A DNA stretch of 64,000 bases from Azonexus sp. R2A61 (GTDB lineage Bacteria > Pseudomonadota > Gammaproteobacteria > Burkholderiales > Rhodocyclaceae), in assembly GCF_021401135.1 (NCBI RefSeq), contig NZ_JACBFO010000003.1, positions 434,001-498,000 on the forward strand. The letters run 5' to 3'. The notes beneath the pieces are model-generated. The model was not told the origin of the DNA. It saw nothing but the letters and a program-made list of their open reading frames with translations, and did not search any database. Below are positions 8,861 to 17,954 of this stretch, in pieces. Position numbers and translations under genes: made by a program. Each line of letters begins with the position of its first letter. Within the stretch, counting starts at the first letter, position 1.

Positions 8861-9274
8861 ATGAGTTCTGTTTCTGATGATGTTCGTGACGATTTTTTTG
8901 TAAAAAACCTGCTCGAAAAGCTGCCTTCCGATTCCAGGGGGTCTTTCAGTGCGGATCAACTCTTGGCACTGAAAGTTGCGTTCGGTGGGAGAGCATGGGG
9001 CGTACATGCGGTCGACCTGCGCTGGACTCTGAAAATATGGCGATGGCATTACTACTTTGTGGTGCTGGCGGGGCGTAACCGGCGGGAGTTGTCGCGGCGG
9101 GAACGAGAGATTGCGCGCGTTGCAATGGTGCTTTCGTTAGCCATCTTTCTCGTTTTCTCGGCGTTGCTCGGTTTGCTCATGTTGTATCTGGTCAAGTCGG
9201 CTTTTGGCATCAATTTATTCCCCGGGTTTTCGCTCGGTATCTGGGGATGGTTTCAGGAGAGCATCCTGCGTTGA
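8861..9274 (+). CDS. Small membrane protein of unknown function
   Basis: 137 residues from ATG 8861 (a TTG at 8852 is also in frame, overlapping the upstream stop). The N-terminal ~60 residues are soluble and charged (VKNLLEKLPSDSRGSFS). A short basic stretch NRRELSRREREIARV precedes a hydrophobic hairpin (AMVLSLAIFLVFSALLGLLM) and a hydrophobic, Trp-containing tail. I do not recognise the family. It lies at the exact change from AT-rich to GC-rich sequence, just before the initiating sugar-phosphate transferase, so it may belong to the conserved half of the locus. Function unknown. Confidence 0.6.
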   Translation: MSSVSDDVRDDFFVKNLLEKLPSDSRGSFSADQLLALKVAFGGRAWGVHAVDLRWTLKIWRWHYYFVVLAGRNRRELSRREREIARVAMVLSLAIFLVFSALLGLLMLYLVKSAFGINLFPGFSLGIWGWFQESILR

Positions 9275-9300
9275 TGTGGTTTGTGCGTCGCAGCATTTTT

Positions 9301-9334
9301 ACTTCGTTTATGACTAAAGTCATATATACGAAGT
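9301..9334. repeat. Imperfect inverted repeat before the EPS core genes
   Basis: The outer arms ACTTCGT/ACGAAGT and inner arms ATGACT/AGTCAT enclose a two-base centre, with one side two bases longer. No T-run follows, so it does not look like an intrinsic terminator. It lies 60 bases before the start of the polyprenyl glycosylphosphotransferase and could be an operator. No bound regulator can be named. Confidence 0.5.
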
Positions 9335-9393
9335 AAGGGCTGTCGTGGCAAGATTCGCCCCAAACACATTGTTGCAAGATACTAAAAAACCCC

Positions 9394-10809
9394 ATGTCCC
9401 TCATCAGTTCCGGTCTGCTGCGGCCGCATAGCTCCAAGATCGCCTTCTTTCGGCGGGTCCTTGATGCGCTGGTCATCGTCGTTTCACTTTATGTTGCACT
9501 GCAAATAACGCACGATCTTGAACTGGATCGTCTGTACACCCACGCGGCGGCTTGGGCGGTGATGTTGTTCATGAGCATCGGCGGGGCGCGGCAGATTTAT
9601 GGCTCGTGGCGGGTGATGACCATTCAGGCAGCCGTCAGCCTGACCTTGACCACCTGGATGATGACGACCGTAGCACTGGTTTTCCTGGCTTTCCTGACCA
9701 AGACCTCGGCCGACTATTCCCGGGCGGCGGTGCTGGTCTGGTTCGTGTTGACGCCGGTTTTGCTGGCTGTGGCGCGGGTTTCCGTGCGCGTGGTGCTCAA
9801 CGCCATGCGTTCCGGCGGGCAGAACACCCGCACGCTGGCCATTGCCGGCAAGACCAAGCTGGGCAAGCAGGTGGTCGACAAGATTCAGGCATCGCCGTGG
9901 ATGGGCATGCAGTTCGTCGGTTATTTCGATGACCGGCTGGCCAAGCGGGACTGCAACCATACGGCGGATGACGTCCAGGGGATCGGGCGTTTCGACGAGC
10001 TGATCGAGCTGGCCCGTGCCGGCAAGGTGGATTACGTCTACATCACGCTGCCGATGAAGGCGGAAAACCGTATCGTCGAGTTGGTCAATGCGCTCAGCGA
10101 CACCACGGCTTCGGTCTATCTGGTGCCCAATTTCTTCGTCTTCGACCTGCTGCATGGGCGCCTCGCCAGCCTGGACGGCATCCCGGTGCTCAGCCTCCAC
10201 GAAACGCCGTTTTATGGTGTCGATGGTTGGGTCAAGCGCCTGGAGGATATTGTCGTCGCCAGCCTGATCCTGGCCATCATCGCCATTCCGATGGCCATCA
10301 TCGCGTTGGGGGTCAAGCTCACCTCGCCGGGGCCGGCATTGTTCAAGCAGCGGCGTTACGGCCTGAACGGGGCGGTAGTGGAGGTCTGGAAATTCCGCAG
10401 CATGACGGTTTGCGACAACGGCGACAAGATCGTCCAGGCGCAAAAGAACGATGTCCGCATCACGCCGTTCGGCGCCTTCCTGCGCAGGACGTCGCTCGAT
10501 GAGTTACCGCAGTTCTTCAATGTGCTGCAGGGCACGATGTCGGTGGTCGGGCCGCGGCCGCATGCCGTGGCGCACAACGAGCAGTACCGCAAGCTGATCC
10601 GCGGCTACATGCTGCGCCACAAGGTTAAACCCGGCATTACCGGCTGGGCGCAGATCAGCGGTTGGCGGGGTGAGACTGAAACGCTGGAAAAGATGGAAAT
10701 GCGGGTCAAGCACGATCTGGCGTATCTGCAGAACTGGTCGCTGTGGCTGGATCTGAAGATCATCTTCTTGACCGTCTTCAAGGGCTTCGTCAACAAGAAC
10801 GCGTATTGA
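9394..10809 (+). CDS. Undecaprenyl-phosphate sugar-phosphotransferase (WcaJ/VpsL-like)
   Basis: 471 residues. Four membrane helices (residues ~20-130) are followed by a nucleotide-binding-like domain (residues ~145-250), a further helix near 285, and the catalytic Bac_transf domain at the C-terminus. That domain shows FKQRRYGLNG, VWKFRSM, TPFGAFLRRTSLDELPQ, VGPRPH and KPGITGWAQI, the full motif set of polyprenyl glycosylphosphotransferases. It starts glycan assembly by moving a hexose-1-phosphate, usually glucose, to undecaprenyl phosphate. It is the first gene of the GC-rich core and ends at a terminator hairpin. The hexose identity is inferred from family habit. Confidence 0.9.
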   Translation: MSLISSGLLRPHSSKIAFFRRVLDALVIVVSLYVALQITHDLELDRLYTHAAAWAVMLFMSIGGARQIYGSWRVMTIQAAVSLTLTTWMMTTVALVFLAFLTKTSADYSRAAVLVWFVLTPVLLAVARVSVRVVLNAMRSGGQNTRTLAIAGKTKLGKQVVDKIQASPWMGMQFVGYFDDRLAKRDCNHTADDVQGIGRFDELIELARAGKVDYVYITLPMKAENRIVELVNALSDTTASVYLVPNFFVFDLLHGRLASLDGIPVLSLHETPFYGVDGWVKRLEDIVVASLILAIIAIPMAIIALGVKLTSPGPALFKQRRYGLNGAVVEVWKFRSMTVCDNGDKIVQAQKNDVRITPFGAFLRRTSLDELPQFFNVLQGTMSVVGPRPHAVAHNEQYRKLIRGYMLRHKVKPGITGWAQISGWRGETETLEKMEMRVKHDLAYLQNWSLWLDLKIIFLTVFKGFVNKNAY

Positions 10810-10816
10810 GGGTTCC

Positions 10817-10843
10817 GGCCGGCAACGACCGGCCATTTTTTAT
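10817..10843 (+). terminator. Intrinsic terminator after the glycosylphosphotransferase gene
   Basis: Perfect stem GGCCGG/CCGGCC with a six-base loop CAACGA, followed by ATTTTTTATT. It lies 8 bases after the stop. The downstream genes therefore either have their own promoter or rely on read-through. Confidence 0.8.
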
Positions 10844-10858
10844 TCATGGGGTGATCGA

Positions 10859-11962
10859 GTGGCAAAGGGAATGATCCTGGCGGCTGGCCAGGGAACGCGG
10901 GTGCGTCCGCTGACCAAGAACGTGCCGAAACCGATGGTGCCCATCCTGGGCAAACCGGTGATGGAATACCTGATCGAGCACATGGCGCGCTATGGCGTGC
11001 GCGAGATCATGGTTAACGTCGCCTTCAATCATTACAAGATCGAAAACTACTTTGGCGATGGCCGTCGCTGGGGCGTTGACCTCGGCTATTCCTACGAAGG
11101 CGCGCGCGAACATGGCGAGATCGTGCCCAAACCCTTCGGTTCGGCCGGCGGCATGCGCAAGATTCAGGATTTCGGCGGTTTCTTCGATGAAACCACCATT
11201 GTCGTCTGCGGCGATGCGGTGGTCGATCTGGATATCGGCGCAGCCCTGCACGAGCACAAGAGCAAGGGTGCCATTGCCAGCGTGGTAGCGCTGGAGGTGC
11301 CGCTCGATCAGGTGCAGAACTATGGTGTGGTGGTGGCCGATAACGAAGGCCGGATCACCTCGTTCCAGGAAAAACCCAAGCCGGCCGAGGCAAAGTCGCG
11401 CCTGGCCAGTACCGGCATTTATATCTTCGAACCGGAAGTGCTGGACCTGGTGCCCAAGGGCAAGCCGTTCGACATTGGCAGCGAACTGTTCCCCCTGCTG
11501 GTGGAAAAAGGCTTGCCTTTCTATGTGCAGAAGCGCTTTTTCAACTGGATCGACATCGGTCGGCTGAACGATTACTGGGAGGTGTCCCAGCGCGTGCTGC
11601 GCGGCGAGGTGGCGCAGATGGACATGCCGGGCAAGGAAGTGCAGCCGGGCGTTTGGGTCGGCCTCAACACTTCCATTGCCTGGGAAAGCTCCAAGCTGGT
11701 CGGGCCGATCTACGTCGGTTCCAATGTGCGTATCGAACCCGGTGTATCGATCATCGGCCCGGCCTGGATCGGACACGGCAGTCATATTCGTTCCGGGGCG
11801 CGTGTCGAGCGCTGCATTGTGTTCGATTACACCCGGATTTCCGGGCCGCAGACGATGAGCGAGATGATCGTTTCGCCGCAGTATTGCGTCGGCCGCGATG
11901 GCGTGGCGCATTATCTGGGTGAAGACATGTCGCCCTTCCGCTGGGGCGATGCACGCGGATGA
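10859..11962 (+). CDS. NDP-sugar pyrophosphorylase with left-handed beta-helix tail
   Basis: 367 residues from a GTG at 10859. The N-terminus MILAAGQGTRVRPLTKNVPKPM is the nucleotidyltransferase signature (GxGTRxRPLT plus KPM), followed by VVCGDAVVDLDI for metal binding and FNWIDIGRLNDYWEV. After residue ~265 come hexapeptide-like turns (VGSNVRIEPGVSIIGPAWIG). The architecture is that of mannose-1-phosphate guanylyltransferase-like and glucose-1-phosphate thymidylyltransferase-like enzymes, which make activated sugars for the glycan. The actual nucleotide and sugar are not determined by the visible motifs. The stop overlaps the start of the next gene (ATGA). Confidence 0.85.
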   Translation: MAKGMILAAGQGTRVRPLTKNVPKPMVPILGKPVMEYLIEHMARYGVREIMVNVAFNHYKIENYFGDGRRWGVDLGYSYEGAREHGEIVPKPFGSAGGMRKIQDFGGFFDETTIVVCGDAVVDLDIGAALHEHKSKGAIASVVALEVPLDQVQNYGVVVADNEGRITSFQEKPKPAEAKSRLASTGIYIFEPEVLDLVPKGKPFDIGSELFPLLVEKGLPFYVQKRFFNWIDIGRLNDYWEVSQRVLRGEVAQMDMPGKEVQPGVWVGLNTSIAWESSKLVGPIYVGSNVRIEPGVSIIGPAWIGHGSHIRSGARVERCIVFDYTRISGPQTMSEMIVSPQYCVGRDGVAHYLGEDMSPFRWGDARG

Positions 11963-13395
11963 GGCCGTTGCATAACGACCGCTGGGCATTCTGGGGGCTG
12001 CTGGCGCTGTTATGCTGGCTGCCGCTTCCGCTCGGCAGCAATCGCACCTTTGCCGTTGCTCTCCTGGTGTTCTGGTCGCAAATCCTGTTGTGGGGCACGG
12101 TCTTCGCGTGGCGCCACGACCTGGCCGGCCTGTCTGCCCGGCTGACCTTGTTCCGCTGGCCGGTCGGCCTGCTCGGGGCGTTCATCCTGGTGCCCTGGTT
12201 GCAATGGCTGCCCTTGCCGGCTGACTGGCTGGCCGTGCTGTCGCCGGAGGCGCTGGCGGTGTCGCAGGGGGTGGTCGATACGTTGCGCGTCAGTCTGGAC
12301 CCGGGGCAAACGCAGTTGTACGCGGCCCTGTCCTTTGCCTACTGGTCGGTTTTTGTCGCCGCACTGGTGCTTGTCCGCGATTCGCGGCGGCTCGATACGC
12401 TGGCGCTGGTGCTGGTCGGCAGCGGTGTGTTTCAGGCCTTGCTGGGGGCAGCCCTGTTCTCCACTGGCGCCACTTACCGGCTGTTCTTCTCGGAACTGAC
12501 GCACGACCGGGTGAAGGGGGCTTTCGTTTATCACAACCATATGGCCGGCTACATGGAGATCTGTCTGTCGGTGGGCATCGGTCTGATGCTGGCGCGGCTC
12601 GGTGGCGGTGGTAAACAACGCCCGTCGACCGGCTGGAAGGAAAAGCTGCAGGCGGCCATCGACTTTTCATTGAGTCCCAAGATGCGCCTGCGCCTGATGC
12701 TGGTGATCATGGTTATTGCGCTGGTGCTGACCCGGTCGCGCATGGGCAACACCGGTTTCTTCGCTGCCTTGCTGATCGTCGGCCTGCTGACCATTGTGCT
12801 GTCGCGCAGGACGGCGCCGAGAACGGTAGCCCTGATCGCCAGCTTGGTGATCATCGATGTGGTGGTGGTGGGGAGCTGGATCGGTGTCGAGAAAGTGATC
12901 GACCGTATTCAGGAAACCAGTTTGACAGACGAGGGAGGCGGAAGGGAGGAGTCCTTCGAGTTTCGTCAGGTTGCTGCAGAACATGCGATCGGTATCGTTG
13001 AGGATTTCCCTGTACTTGGTAGTGGCGCGGGGAGTTTTTATGGGACTTATCTGCGATATCGTACATTTCGCCAAGGATACTTCGATCACGCGCATAACGA
13101 TTACGCCGAGATTGCCGCCGATTTTGGTGGGCCGGCTACGCTACTGCTGGGGGTTTTCGTGCTGTCGGCCGTGGTGTCGGCCGTTCTGGTACTGGCTCGG
13201 CGGCGTTCCGATCTGCCCCGTGGATTGGCCTTTGGCGGGCTGATGGCCATCGTTGCCTTCCTGATTCACAGTACCGTCGATTTCAACCTGCAGATTCCGG
13301 CCAACGCGCTGACCCTGCTGGTGGTGTTTGCCATGCTGTGGTCGGTGGCAAGTCTGCCGCGTGGAAATGTCAAAAATAACAGCCCTGTCGATTAA
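11959..13395 (+). CDS. O-antigen ligase/polymerase family membrane protein (core locus copy)
   Basis: 478 residues, ATGA overlap with the upstream pyrophosphorylase. Hydrophobic helices run through the whole protein. A periplasmic-loop region shows VYHNHMAGYMEI and, later, LGSGAGSFYGTYLRYRTF then FDHAHNDYAEIAADFG, the conserved Wzy_C/O-antigen ligase pattern including the H-x-H-N-D motif. It is probably the polymerase of the exopolysaccharide made by this operon. The locus also has an AT-rich second family member at the window start, so the two may split polymerase and ligase roles or serve different polymers. Confidence 0.8.
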   Translation: MRPLHNDRWAFWGLLALLCWLPLPLGSNRTFAVALLVFWSQILLWGTVFAWRHDLAGLSARLTLFRWPVGLLGAFILVPWLQWLPLPADWLAVLSPEALAVSQGVVDTLRVSLDPGQTQLYAALSFAYWSVFVAALVLVRDSRRLDTLALVLVGSGVFQALLGAALFSTGATYRLFFSELTHDRVKGAFVYHNHMAGYMEICLSVGIGLMLARLGGGGKQRPSTGWKEKLQAAIDFSLSPKMRLRLMLVIMVIALVLTRSRMGNTGFFAALLIVGLLTIVLSRRTAPRTVALIASLVIIDVVVVGSWIGVEKVIDRIQETSLTDEGGGREESFEFRQVAAEHAIGIVEDFPVLGSGAGSFYGTYLRYRTFRQGYFDHAHNDYAEIAADFGGPATLLLGVFVLSAVVSAVLVLARRRSDLPRGLAFGGLMAIVAFLIHSTVDFNLQIPANALTLLVVFAMLWSVASLPRGNVKNNSPVD

Positions 13396-13544
13396 ATGCT
13401 CGAACTGAGATTCTTGGGCTAAGTAATGGATTATTTTGGTGTTGTTGCGCTGCAGCAAATACTGGACGACCCTATGTCGTGCACGTATCATTCGCGCTGT
13501 GAGCATGCTGGCGGATTAGCCGGCCTTGATGATTTGGAGTCCTT

Positions 13545-15002
13545 ATGAATTCGATCCGTACGCGTTCTGCGGTAATGCTGGTGCTGTCCTTGGGTCTGGG
13601 CACCAATGCCTGGGCGGAAGCCGGGCTTGCCGAAGCCATCAAGCAGCCGCTGCTGCTGGCCCAGGCCGATACCGGCAATGCCGTGCCGGCTGCCCGCCCC
13701 GTGCCGGCAGCGGCAGCCCCCGCAGCCGAGCCGGAATCGGTGCCATCCTTGAGCACGCCGGGTGCGGTGACGCCGCTGGGGGGCAGCGATGCCGCCGGCA
13801 ATACGCTGCAGCGTTCGGTCACGTCGGGTTATGAACTGGCCGGTGCCGGTATTGGTAGTGCCAGCTACTCACAGAACCAGTTCATGATGACTTCGCCGGT
13901 CAAGGGGCGGGGGGCTCGTTTCGACAACGGCATCTTCCTGCACCCGGCGGCCACGGTCGGCATCGGGTACAACAGCAATGTGCTCGGTACGCCAAATAAC
14001 GAGACCTCGTCGAGCATTTTCATCTTGCGTCCTGAAGTAGTGGCCGAGGCCAAGTCGCGAGGCGACCGGTATACCGCCAGCTACTCGGGCAACTACGGGC
14101 GCTATGCCAGTTCTTCGCCGGATGATTTCTACAACCACGATTTCTGGCTGGCCGGCGATAATTACTTCACCACCCGTGCCCGCTTGGGCTGGGGGGTCGG
14201 TTATGTGATGCGTAGTGACCCGCGCGGTTCGACCGACCGCGTGGCCGGCGACGAACCGGACCGCTGGCGTGCACCAGTGGCCCGCGTGCTGGGAATCTAC
14301 GGCGCACCGAAGGCGCTGGGCCGGATCGAACTGGAAGGCTCATGGATGCAGAAGCGTTACCAGAACAATCGCCAGCTGACCGAAGGCTTTGACCTGAATA
14401 CTTCCATGCTGGCCGGACGTTTCTTCTACCGGGTGATGCCGGCCACCTCGTTGGTGTTTGAAGCGCGGAATACCTGGAACGACTACGTGCTGGATACCTC
14501 GACCAACGACAACCGTTACAGCAAGCTGCTGGTCGGTGCGACGTGGGAAGCGACGGCCAAGACCACCGGTTTCATCAAAGTGGGCCGCGCCTACAAGGAT
14601 TTCGATACGGCGGGGCGTCGTGATCCGAGCGCAGCGACCTGGGAAGTCGGGGTCACCTGGGCACCGCGTACTTACTCGGTGGTTCGTCTGGAAACCGAAC
14701 AGAACATCCTGGATTCGACCGGTGTCGGCAATTTCACCACCGTTCGTGGCCATTCGCTGAACTGGGAGCACAAGTGGGCCAGTTACTTCACCTCCAGCCT
14801 GTCGGCCAGCCAGGTGTCGGCCGATTACGACGGGGTTGATCGGAAAGACAAGACCAATTCCTACGGCGTTGGCGTGTTCCGCGAAGTGGGCCGCAATTTC
14901 CGGGTTGGTGCGAGCTGGAACCATATCAAACGGAATTCAAGCGACGATGCACGGGATTTCAAGCGTAACGTCCAGATGCTGACGCTGGAGGTGGTGCTGT
15001 AA
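13545..15002 (+). CDS. Outer-membrane beta-barrel protein of the EPS locus (VpsM/EpsL-like)
   Basis: 485 residues from ATG 13545 with GGAGT upstream. A signal peptide ends near NAWAEAG, then a low-complexity Ala/Pro segment (residues ~45-75). The rest has alternating aromatic/polar strands, e.g. YTASYSGNYGRYASS and FRVGASWNHIKR, and ends in a hydrophobic strand. This is the pattern of the putative beta-barrel porin-2 family, found beside Wza and Wzc genes in betaproteobacterial EPS loci and called VpsM in Vibrio. It is likely the outer-membrane conduit or accessory channel for polymer export. It overlaps the next gene by one base. Confidence 0.8.
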   Translation: MNSIRTRSAVMLVLSLGLGTNAWAEAGLAEAIKQPLLLAQADTGNAVPAARPVPAAAAPAAEPESVPSLSTPGAVTPLGGSDAAGNTLQRSVTSGYELAGAGIGSASYSQNQFMMTSPVKGRGARFDNGIFLHPAATVGIGYNSNVLGTPNNETSSSIFILRPEVVAEAKSRGDRYTASYSGNYGRYASSSPDDFYNHDFWLAGDNYFTTRARLGWGVGYVMRSDPRGSTDRVAGDEPDRWRAPVARVLGIYGAPKALGRIELEGSWMQKRYQNNRQLTEGFDLNTSMLAGRFFYRVMPATSLVFEARNTWNDYVLDTSTNDNRYSKLLVGATWEATAKTTGFIKVGRAYKDFDTAGRRDPSAATWEVGVTWAPRTYSVVRLETEQNILDSTGVGNFTTVRGHSLNWEHKWASYFTSSLSASQVSADYDGVDRKDKTNSYGVGVFREVGRNFRVGASWNHIKRNSSDDARDFKRNVQMLTLEVVL

Positions 15003-15634
15003 TGCGTTTTGCCTCGCTTCGTCGTTTTTCGGCCGTCTTGCTGCTTGGCCTGGTTTCCTTTTTGTCGACAGTGCAGGCACAGGATGCCAGCGTGCCGGCC
15101 CTGGATGGCGAGAAGGCCGTTGCGGTTGCCGGCGGTAGCGAGATGCCGATCCCGGCCCTGCCGGCCGGGCTGTCGACCTACCGTTTGTCGGCCGGCGATG
15201 TAATTTCGATTCGCGTGCTGGGCGAAGAAGACCTGAGCAAGGAAAAGATTCGCCTGACCGACGCCGGTACGGTGTCGCATCCGGCGCTGGGCGAAATCCG
15301 TGCGCTGGGGCTGACCACCGGCGAAATGGAAAAGATCGTCGCCGATGGCCTGCGCGGCCGTTACTTGGTGAATCCCAAGGTTTCGGTGTCGATCGAGGAA
15401 TACCGGCCGTTCTACATCAACGGCATGGTCGAGAAGCCGGGCGGCTACCCGTATCAGCCGGGGCTGACGGTGCGCAAGGCGGCGTCGCTGGCCGGCGGTT
15501 TCCGCGAGCGTGCCTCGGTGAGCAAGATTTACATCATCCGGGAAAAGGATGCTTCGCAGCGTTCGCAGAACGCCGACCTGAACACGCTGGTCATGCCGGG
15601 CGACATTGTTACGGTCGACGAGAGCTTTTTCTGA
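15002..15634 (+). CDS. Polysaccharide export periplasmic protein (Wza/VpsN-like, SLBB)
   Basis: 210 residues starting at the ATG that shares a base with the upstream stop (TAATG). A signal peptide ends at VQAQDA with no lipobox Cys, unlike classical Wza. Residues ~55-130 form the polysaccharide biosynthesis/export domain (YRLSAGDVISIRVLGEEDLS); after that comes an SLBB domain (YINGMVEKPGGYPYQPGLTV). The shortness fits the minimal form found with VpsM-like barrels, where the barrel rather than a Wza C-terminal helix crosses the outer membrane. Confidence 0.88.
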   Translation: MRFASLRRFSAVLLLGLVSFLSTVQAQDASVPALDGEKAVAVAGGSEMPIPALPAGLSTYRLSAGDVISIRVLGEEDLSKEKIRLTDAGTVSHPALGEIRALGLTTGEMEKIVADGLRGRYLVNPKVSVSIEEYRPFYINGMVEKPGGYPYQPGLTVRKAASLAGGFRERASVSKIYIIREKDASQRSQNADLNTLVMPGDIVTVDESFF

Positions 15635-15676
15635 TTTTTCCGAATTTTCCCGTTCCCCGCTTGCGGGGATATTGAG

Positions 15677-17938
15677 TTGAATAGCCACATGACCCAAGTC
15701 GTCGATACGCCGGCTCAGCCGCACAAGCCCGTCTTCCTGCACGATCCTGAAGATCAGGAAGAAAAACTCGAACTGCTCGAATACTGGCGCAGTGTCGTCA
15801 AGCGCAAGAAGCAGATCATTGGCTTCGGGCTGGCGGTCGCGCTGCTGGCCGTTGTGGTGGTTTTGGCCATGACGCCGATTTACCGCTCGACGGCGACGAT
15901 CATGATCGAGGCCAACAAGGCCAAGGTGTTGTCGATCGAGGATGTCTATTCCGGGATTTCGCAGAACCGCGAGTTCTTCCAGACCCAGGTCGAGATCATC
16001 AAGGCTCGGGAAGTCGGTATCAAGACCATTCTGAAGACCAAGCTCTGGGAGCATCCGGAGTTCGATCCCCGGGCCAAGGGGGATTCCTTTCTGGCCAGCC
16101 TCGGGGTCAGCAACGAGCCCAAGGAATGGACCGATGCCTTGCTTGCCGATGCGGTTTATCCGGCCTTTGCCGCCCGTTTGTCTATTGAGCCTATTCGCTT
16201 GAGCCAATTGGCAAAGATCAGCTTCGATTCGGCAGATCCCGAACTGGCGGCACGTGTGGCAAATGCGGCGGCAGAAACCTATATCCAGAACGAACTGGAG
16301 ACCCGTTTCAAGATGACGCATCAAGCGGGTGTCTGGCTGCAGGATCAGATGACCGACCTGCGCAAGAAGCTGAACGAGTCGGAAAAGGCCTTGCAGGAAT
16401 ATCGTGAGAAGGAAGGCATTGTCGATCTGAAGAGCGTGACCCAGAGCGGGGCCGGGCGACAGATCGAGGAAGTGATGGGGCGTCTGGTCGATGCGCGCAT
16501 GCAGCGGGCACAGGCTGAGAATGCCTACATGCAGATCAAGTCGGCCAAGAGTGGTGGTGGCGATCTGAGTTCGCTGCCGGCGGTGCTGCGCAACCCGATT
16601 GTTGCCGATGCCAAGCGGGCAGAAGGGATGGCCGAACGCAAGCTGTCTGAATTGACGCAGCGCTATGGCAAGGAGCACCCGAAGTATTTGCAGGCCGAAG
16701 GCGAACTGGAGTCGGCCCGCGACAACCTGAGACGTCAGGTCGATTCGGTAGTGGCCAGCGTGATTCGCGAGTACGAAGTGGCGCGCGGTACCGAGGCGAC
16801 GCTGGAAGGCGTGTTGAACAATGCCAAGGGGCAGGTGCAGAACCTGAACCGCAAGGAAGGGGCGTTGAGCATGTACGAGCGCGAGGTCGAGGCCAATCGC
16901 CAGATGTACGACATGTTCATCAAGCGGGCCAAGGAAACCAATGTTGCGGGTGATCTACAAACTCCGATTGCGCGTGTCGTTGATCCCGCCGTGGTTGCTG
17001 ATGGCCCGGTAAAACCCAAAAAATCGCTGATTGTTGTGGTCGCATTGTTTTTTGGGCTTTTCATCGGTGTTCTGGCCGCACTGCTGCGTGACCGCATGGA
17101 CAACACCCTGAAAACCTCCGAAGACGTCGAGGTTCGTCTGAAGCAGCCGATCCTGACGACCTTGCCGTTGCTCAGTCAGGAAGAAGTGGAACGGACCAAG
17201 ACCGCGCGCATTTTCATCGAGCAGCCCAATTCCGTGTATGCCGAAGCAATCCGCACCGCCCGTACCGGCGTGTTGCTGACCGGCATCGATTTGCCGCAGC
17301 GGACGCTGGTGGTGACTTCCAGTGTGCCGGGTGAAGGCAAGACGACGTTCTCGATCAATCTGGCGACGGCGCATGCCCACACCAAGAAGACCCTGTTGAT
17401 CGATGCCGACATGCGTCGTCCGGCGGTTTCCAAGGGCCTGGAAATTCCGCCCGGGGCCAAGGGGTTGTCCAACTTCGTGTCGGGCAATGCGACGCTGAAG
17501 GAGTGTCTGATCAATGTCGACGGTTCGACGCTGATGCTGATGCCGAGCGGCGCGGTGCCGTTGAATCCGCTGGAGTTGCTGCTGTCCGAGCGGTTCAAGG
17601 AAGCATTGACGCAACTGGCCAAGATTTTCGAGGTGATCATCATCGATTCGCCGCCGGTCGAGCTGGTTTCCGATGCGCTGGTGATCGCTGCTCAGGCCGA
17701 TGGCGTGATTTTCGTGACCAAGGCCGAGTCGACTCCGTACCAGGTGGCGCGCAAGGGGCTGCAGCGCCTGCGTCGTGCCGATGGGCATGTGCTGGGCGTG
17801 GTGCTCAATCAGTTCGATGTGGCCAAGGCGGAAAAGTACTACGGCGATTATTCCGGGTACGGCAAGTACGGTTACGGCGAATCCGGCTATCAGGGCGGTT
17901 ACGGCCAGAGCTACGGCGAGGAAGCGCCCAAGTCTTGA
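15677..17938 (+). CDS. Wzc-like polysaccharide co-polymerase and tyrosine autokinase (VpsO-like)
   Basis: 753 residues from TTG 15677, favoured by GGGGAT about ten bases upstream; ATG 15689 lacks a ribosome site. A cytoplasmic N-terminus leads into a membrane helix (~residues 50-72), the Wzz domain with long coiled-coil helices (~200-400), a second helix (~450-475), and a BY-kinase domain. The kinase has Walker A (SSVPGEGKTTFSIN), Walker A' (LLIDADMRRP) and Walker B (VIIIDSPPVE). The tail carries a Tyr cluster (YYGDYSGYGKYGYG), the autophosphorylation region. It controls polymer length with the Wzy protein and is probably reset by the phosphatase encoded next. Confidence 0.92.
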   Translation: MNSHMTQVVDTPAQPHKPVFLHDPEDQEEKLELLEYWRSVVKRKKQIIGFGLAVALLAVVVVLAMTPIYRSTATIMIEANKAKVLSIEDVYSGISQNREFFQTQVEIIKAREVGIKTILKTKLWEHPEFDPRAKGDSFLASLGVSNEPKEWTDALLADAVYPAFAARLSIEPIRLSQLAKISFDSADPELAARVANAAAETYIQNELETRFKMTHQAGVWLQDQMTDLRKKLNESEKALQEYREKEGIVDLKSVTQSGAGRQIEEVMGRLVDARMQRAQAENAYMQIKSAKSGGGDLSSLPAVLRNPIVADAKRAEGMAERKLSELTQRYGKEHPKYLQAEGELESARDNLRRQVDSVVASVIREYEVARGTEATLEGVLNNAKGQVQNLNRKEGALSMYEREVEANRQMYDMFIKRAKETNVAGDLQTPIARVVDPAVVADGPVKPKKSLIVVVALFFGLFIGVLAALLRDRMDNTLKTSEDVEVRLKQPILTTLPLLSQEEVERTKTARIFIEQPNSVYAEAIRTARTGVLLTGIDLPQRTLVVTSSVPGEGKTTFSINLATAHAHTKKTLLIDADMRRPAVSKGLEIPPGAKGLSNFVSGNATLKECLINVDGSTLMLMPSGAVPLNPLELLLSERFKEALTQLAKIFEVIIIDSPPVELVSDALVIAAQADGVIFVTKAESTPYQVARKGLQRLRRADGHVLGVVLNQFDVAKAEKYYGDYSGYGKYGYGESGYQGGYGQSYGEEAPKS

Positions 17939-17954
17939 ACGGGCGCGCCGACCG

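Noticed and set aside
9298..9337. Resemblance of the 9301-9334 inverted repeat to a loxP site (ACTTCGTtTA ... TATACGAAGT)
   Set aside because: The spacer between arms is 14 bases instead of 8, the arms carry mismatches, and no tyrosine recombinase gene is near. Treated as a possible operator.
9346..9361. Possible sigma-54 promoter (TGGCAAGATTCGCC) before the glycosylphosphotransferase gene
   Set aside because: The distance between the GG and GC elements is two bases too short for a -24/-12 promoter.
14861..16678. A 605-codon minus-strand open frame across the EPS export genes
   Set aside because: It spans three well-recognised plus-strand genes and shows no recognisable domain or ribosome site.
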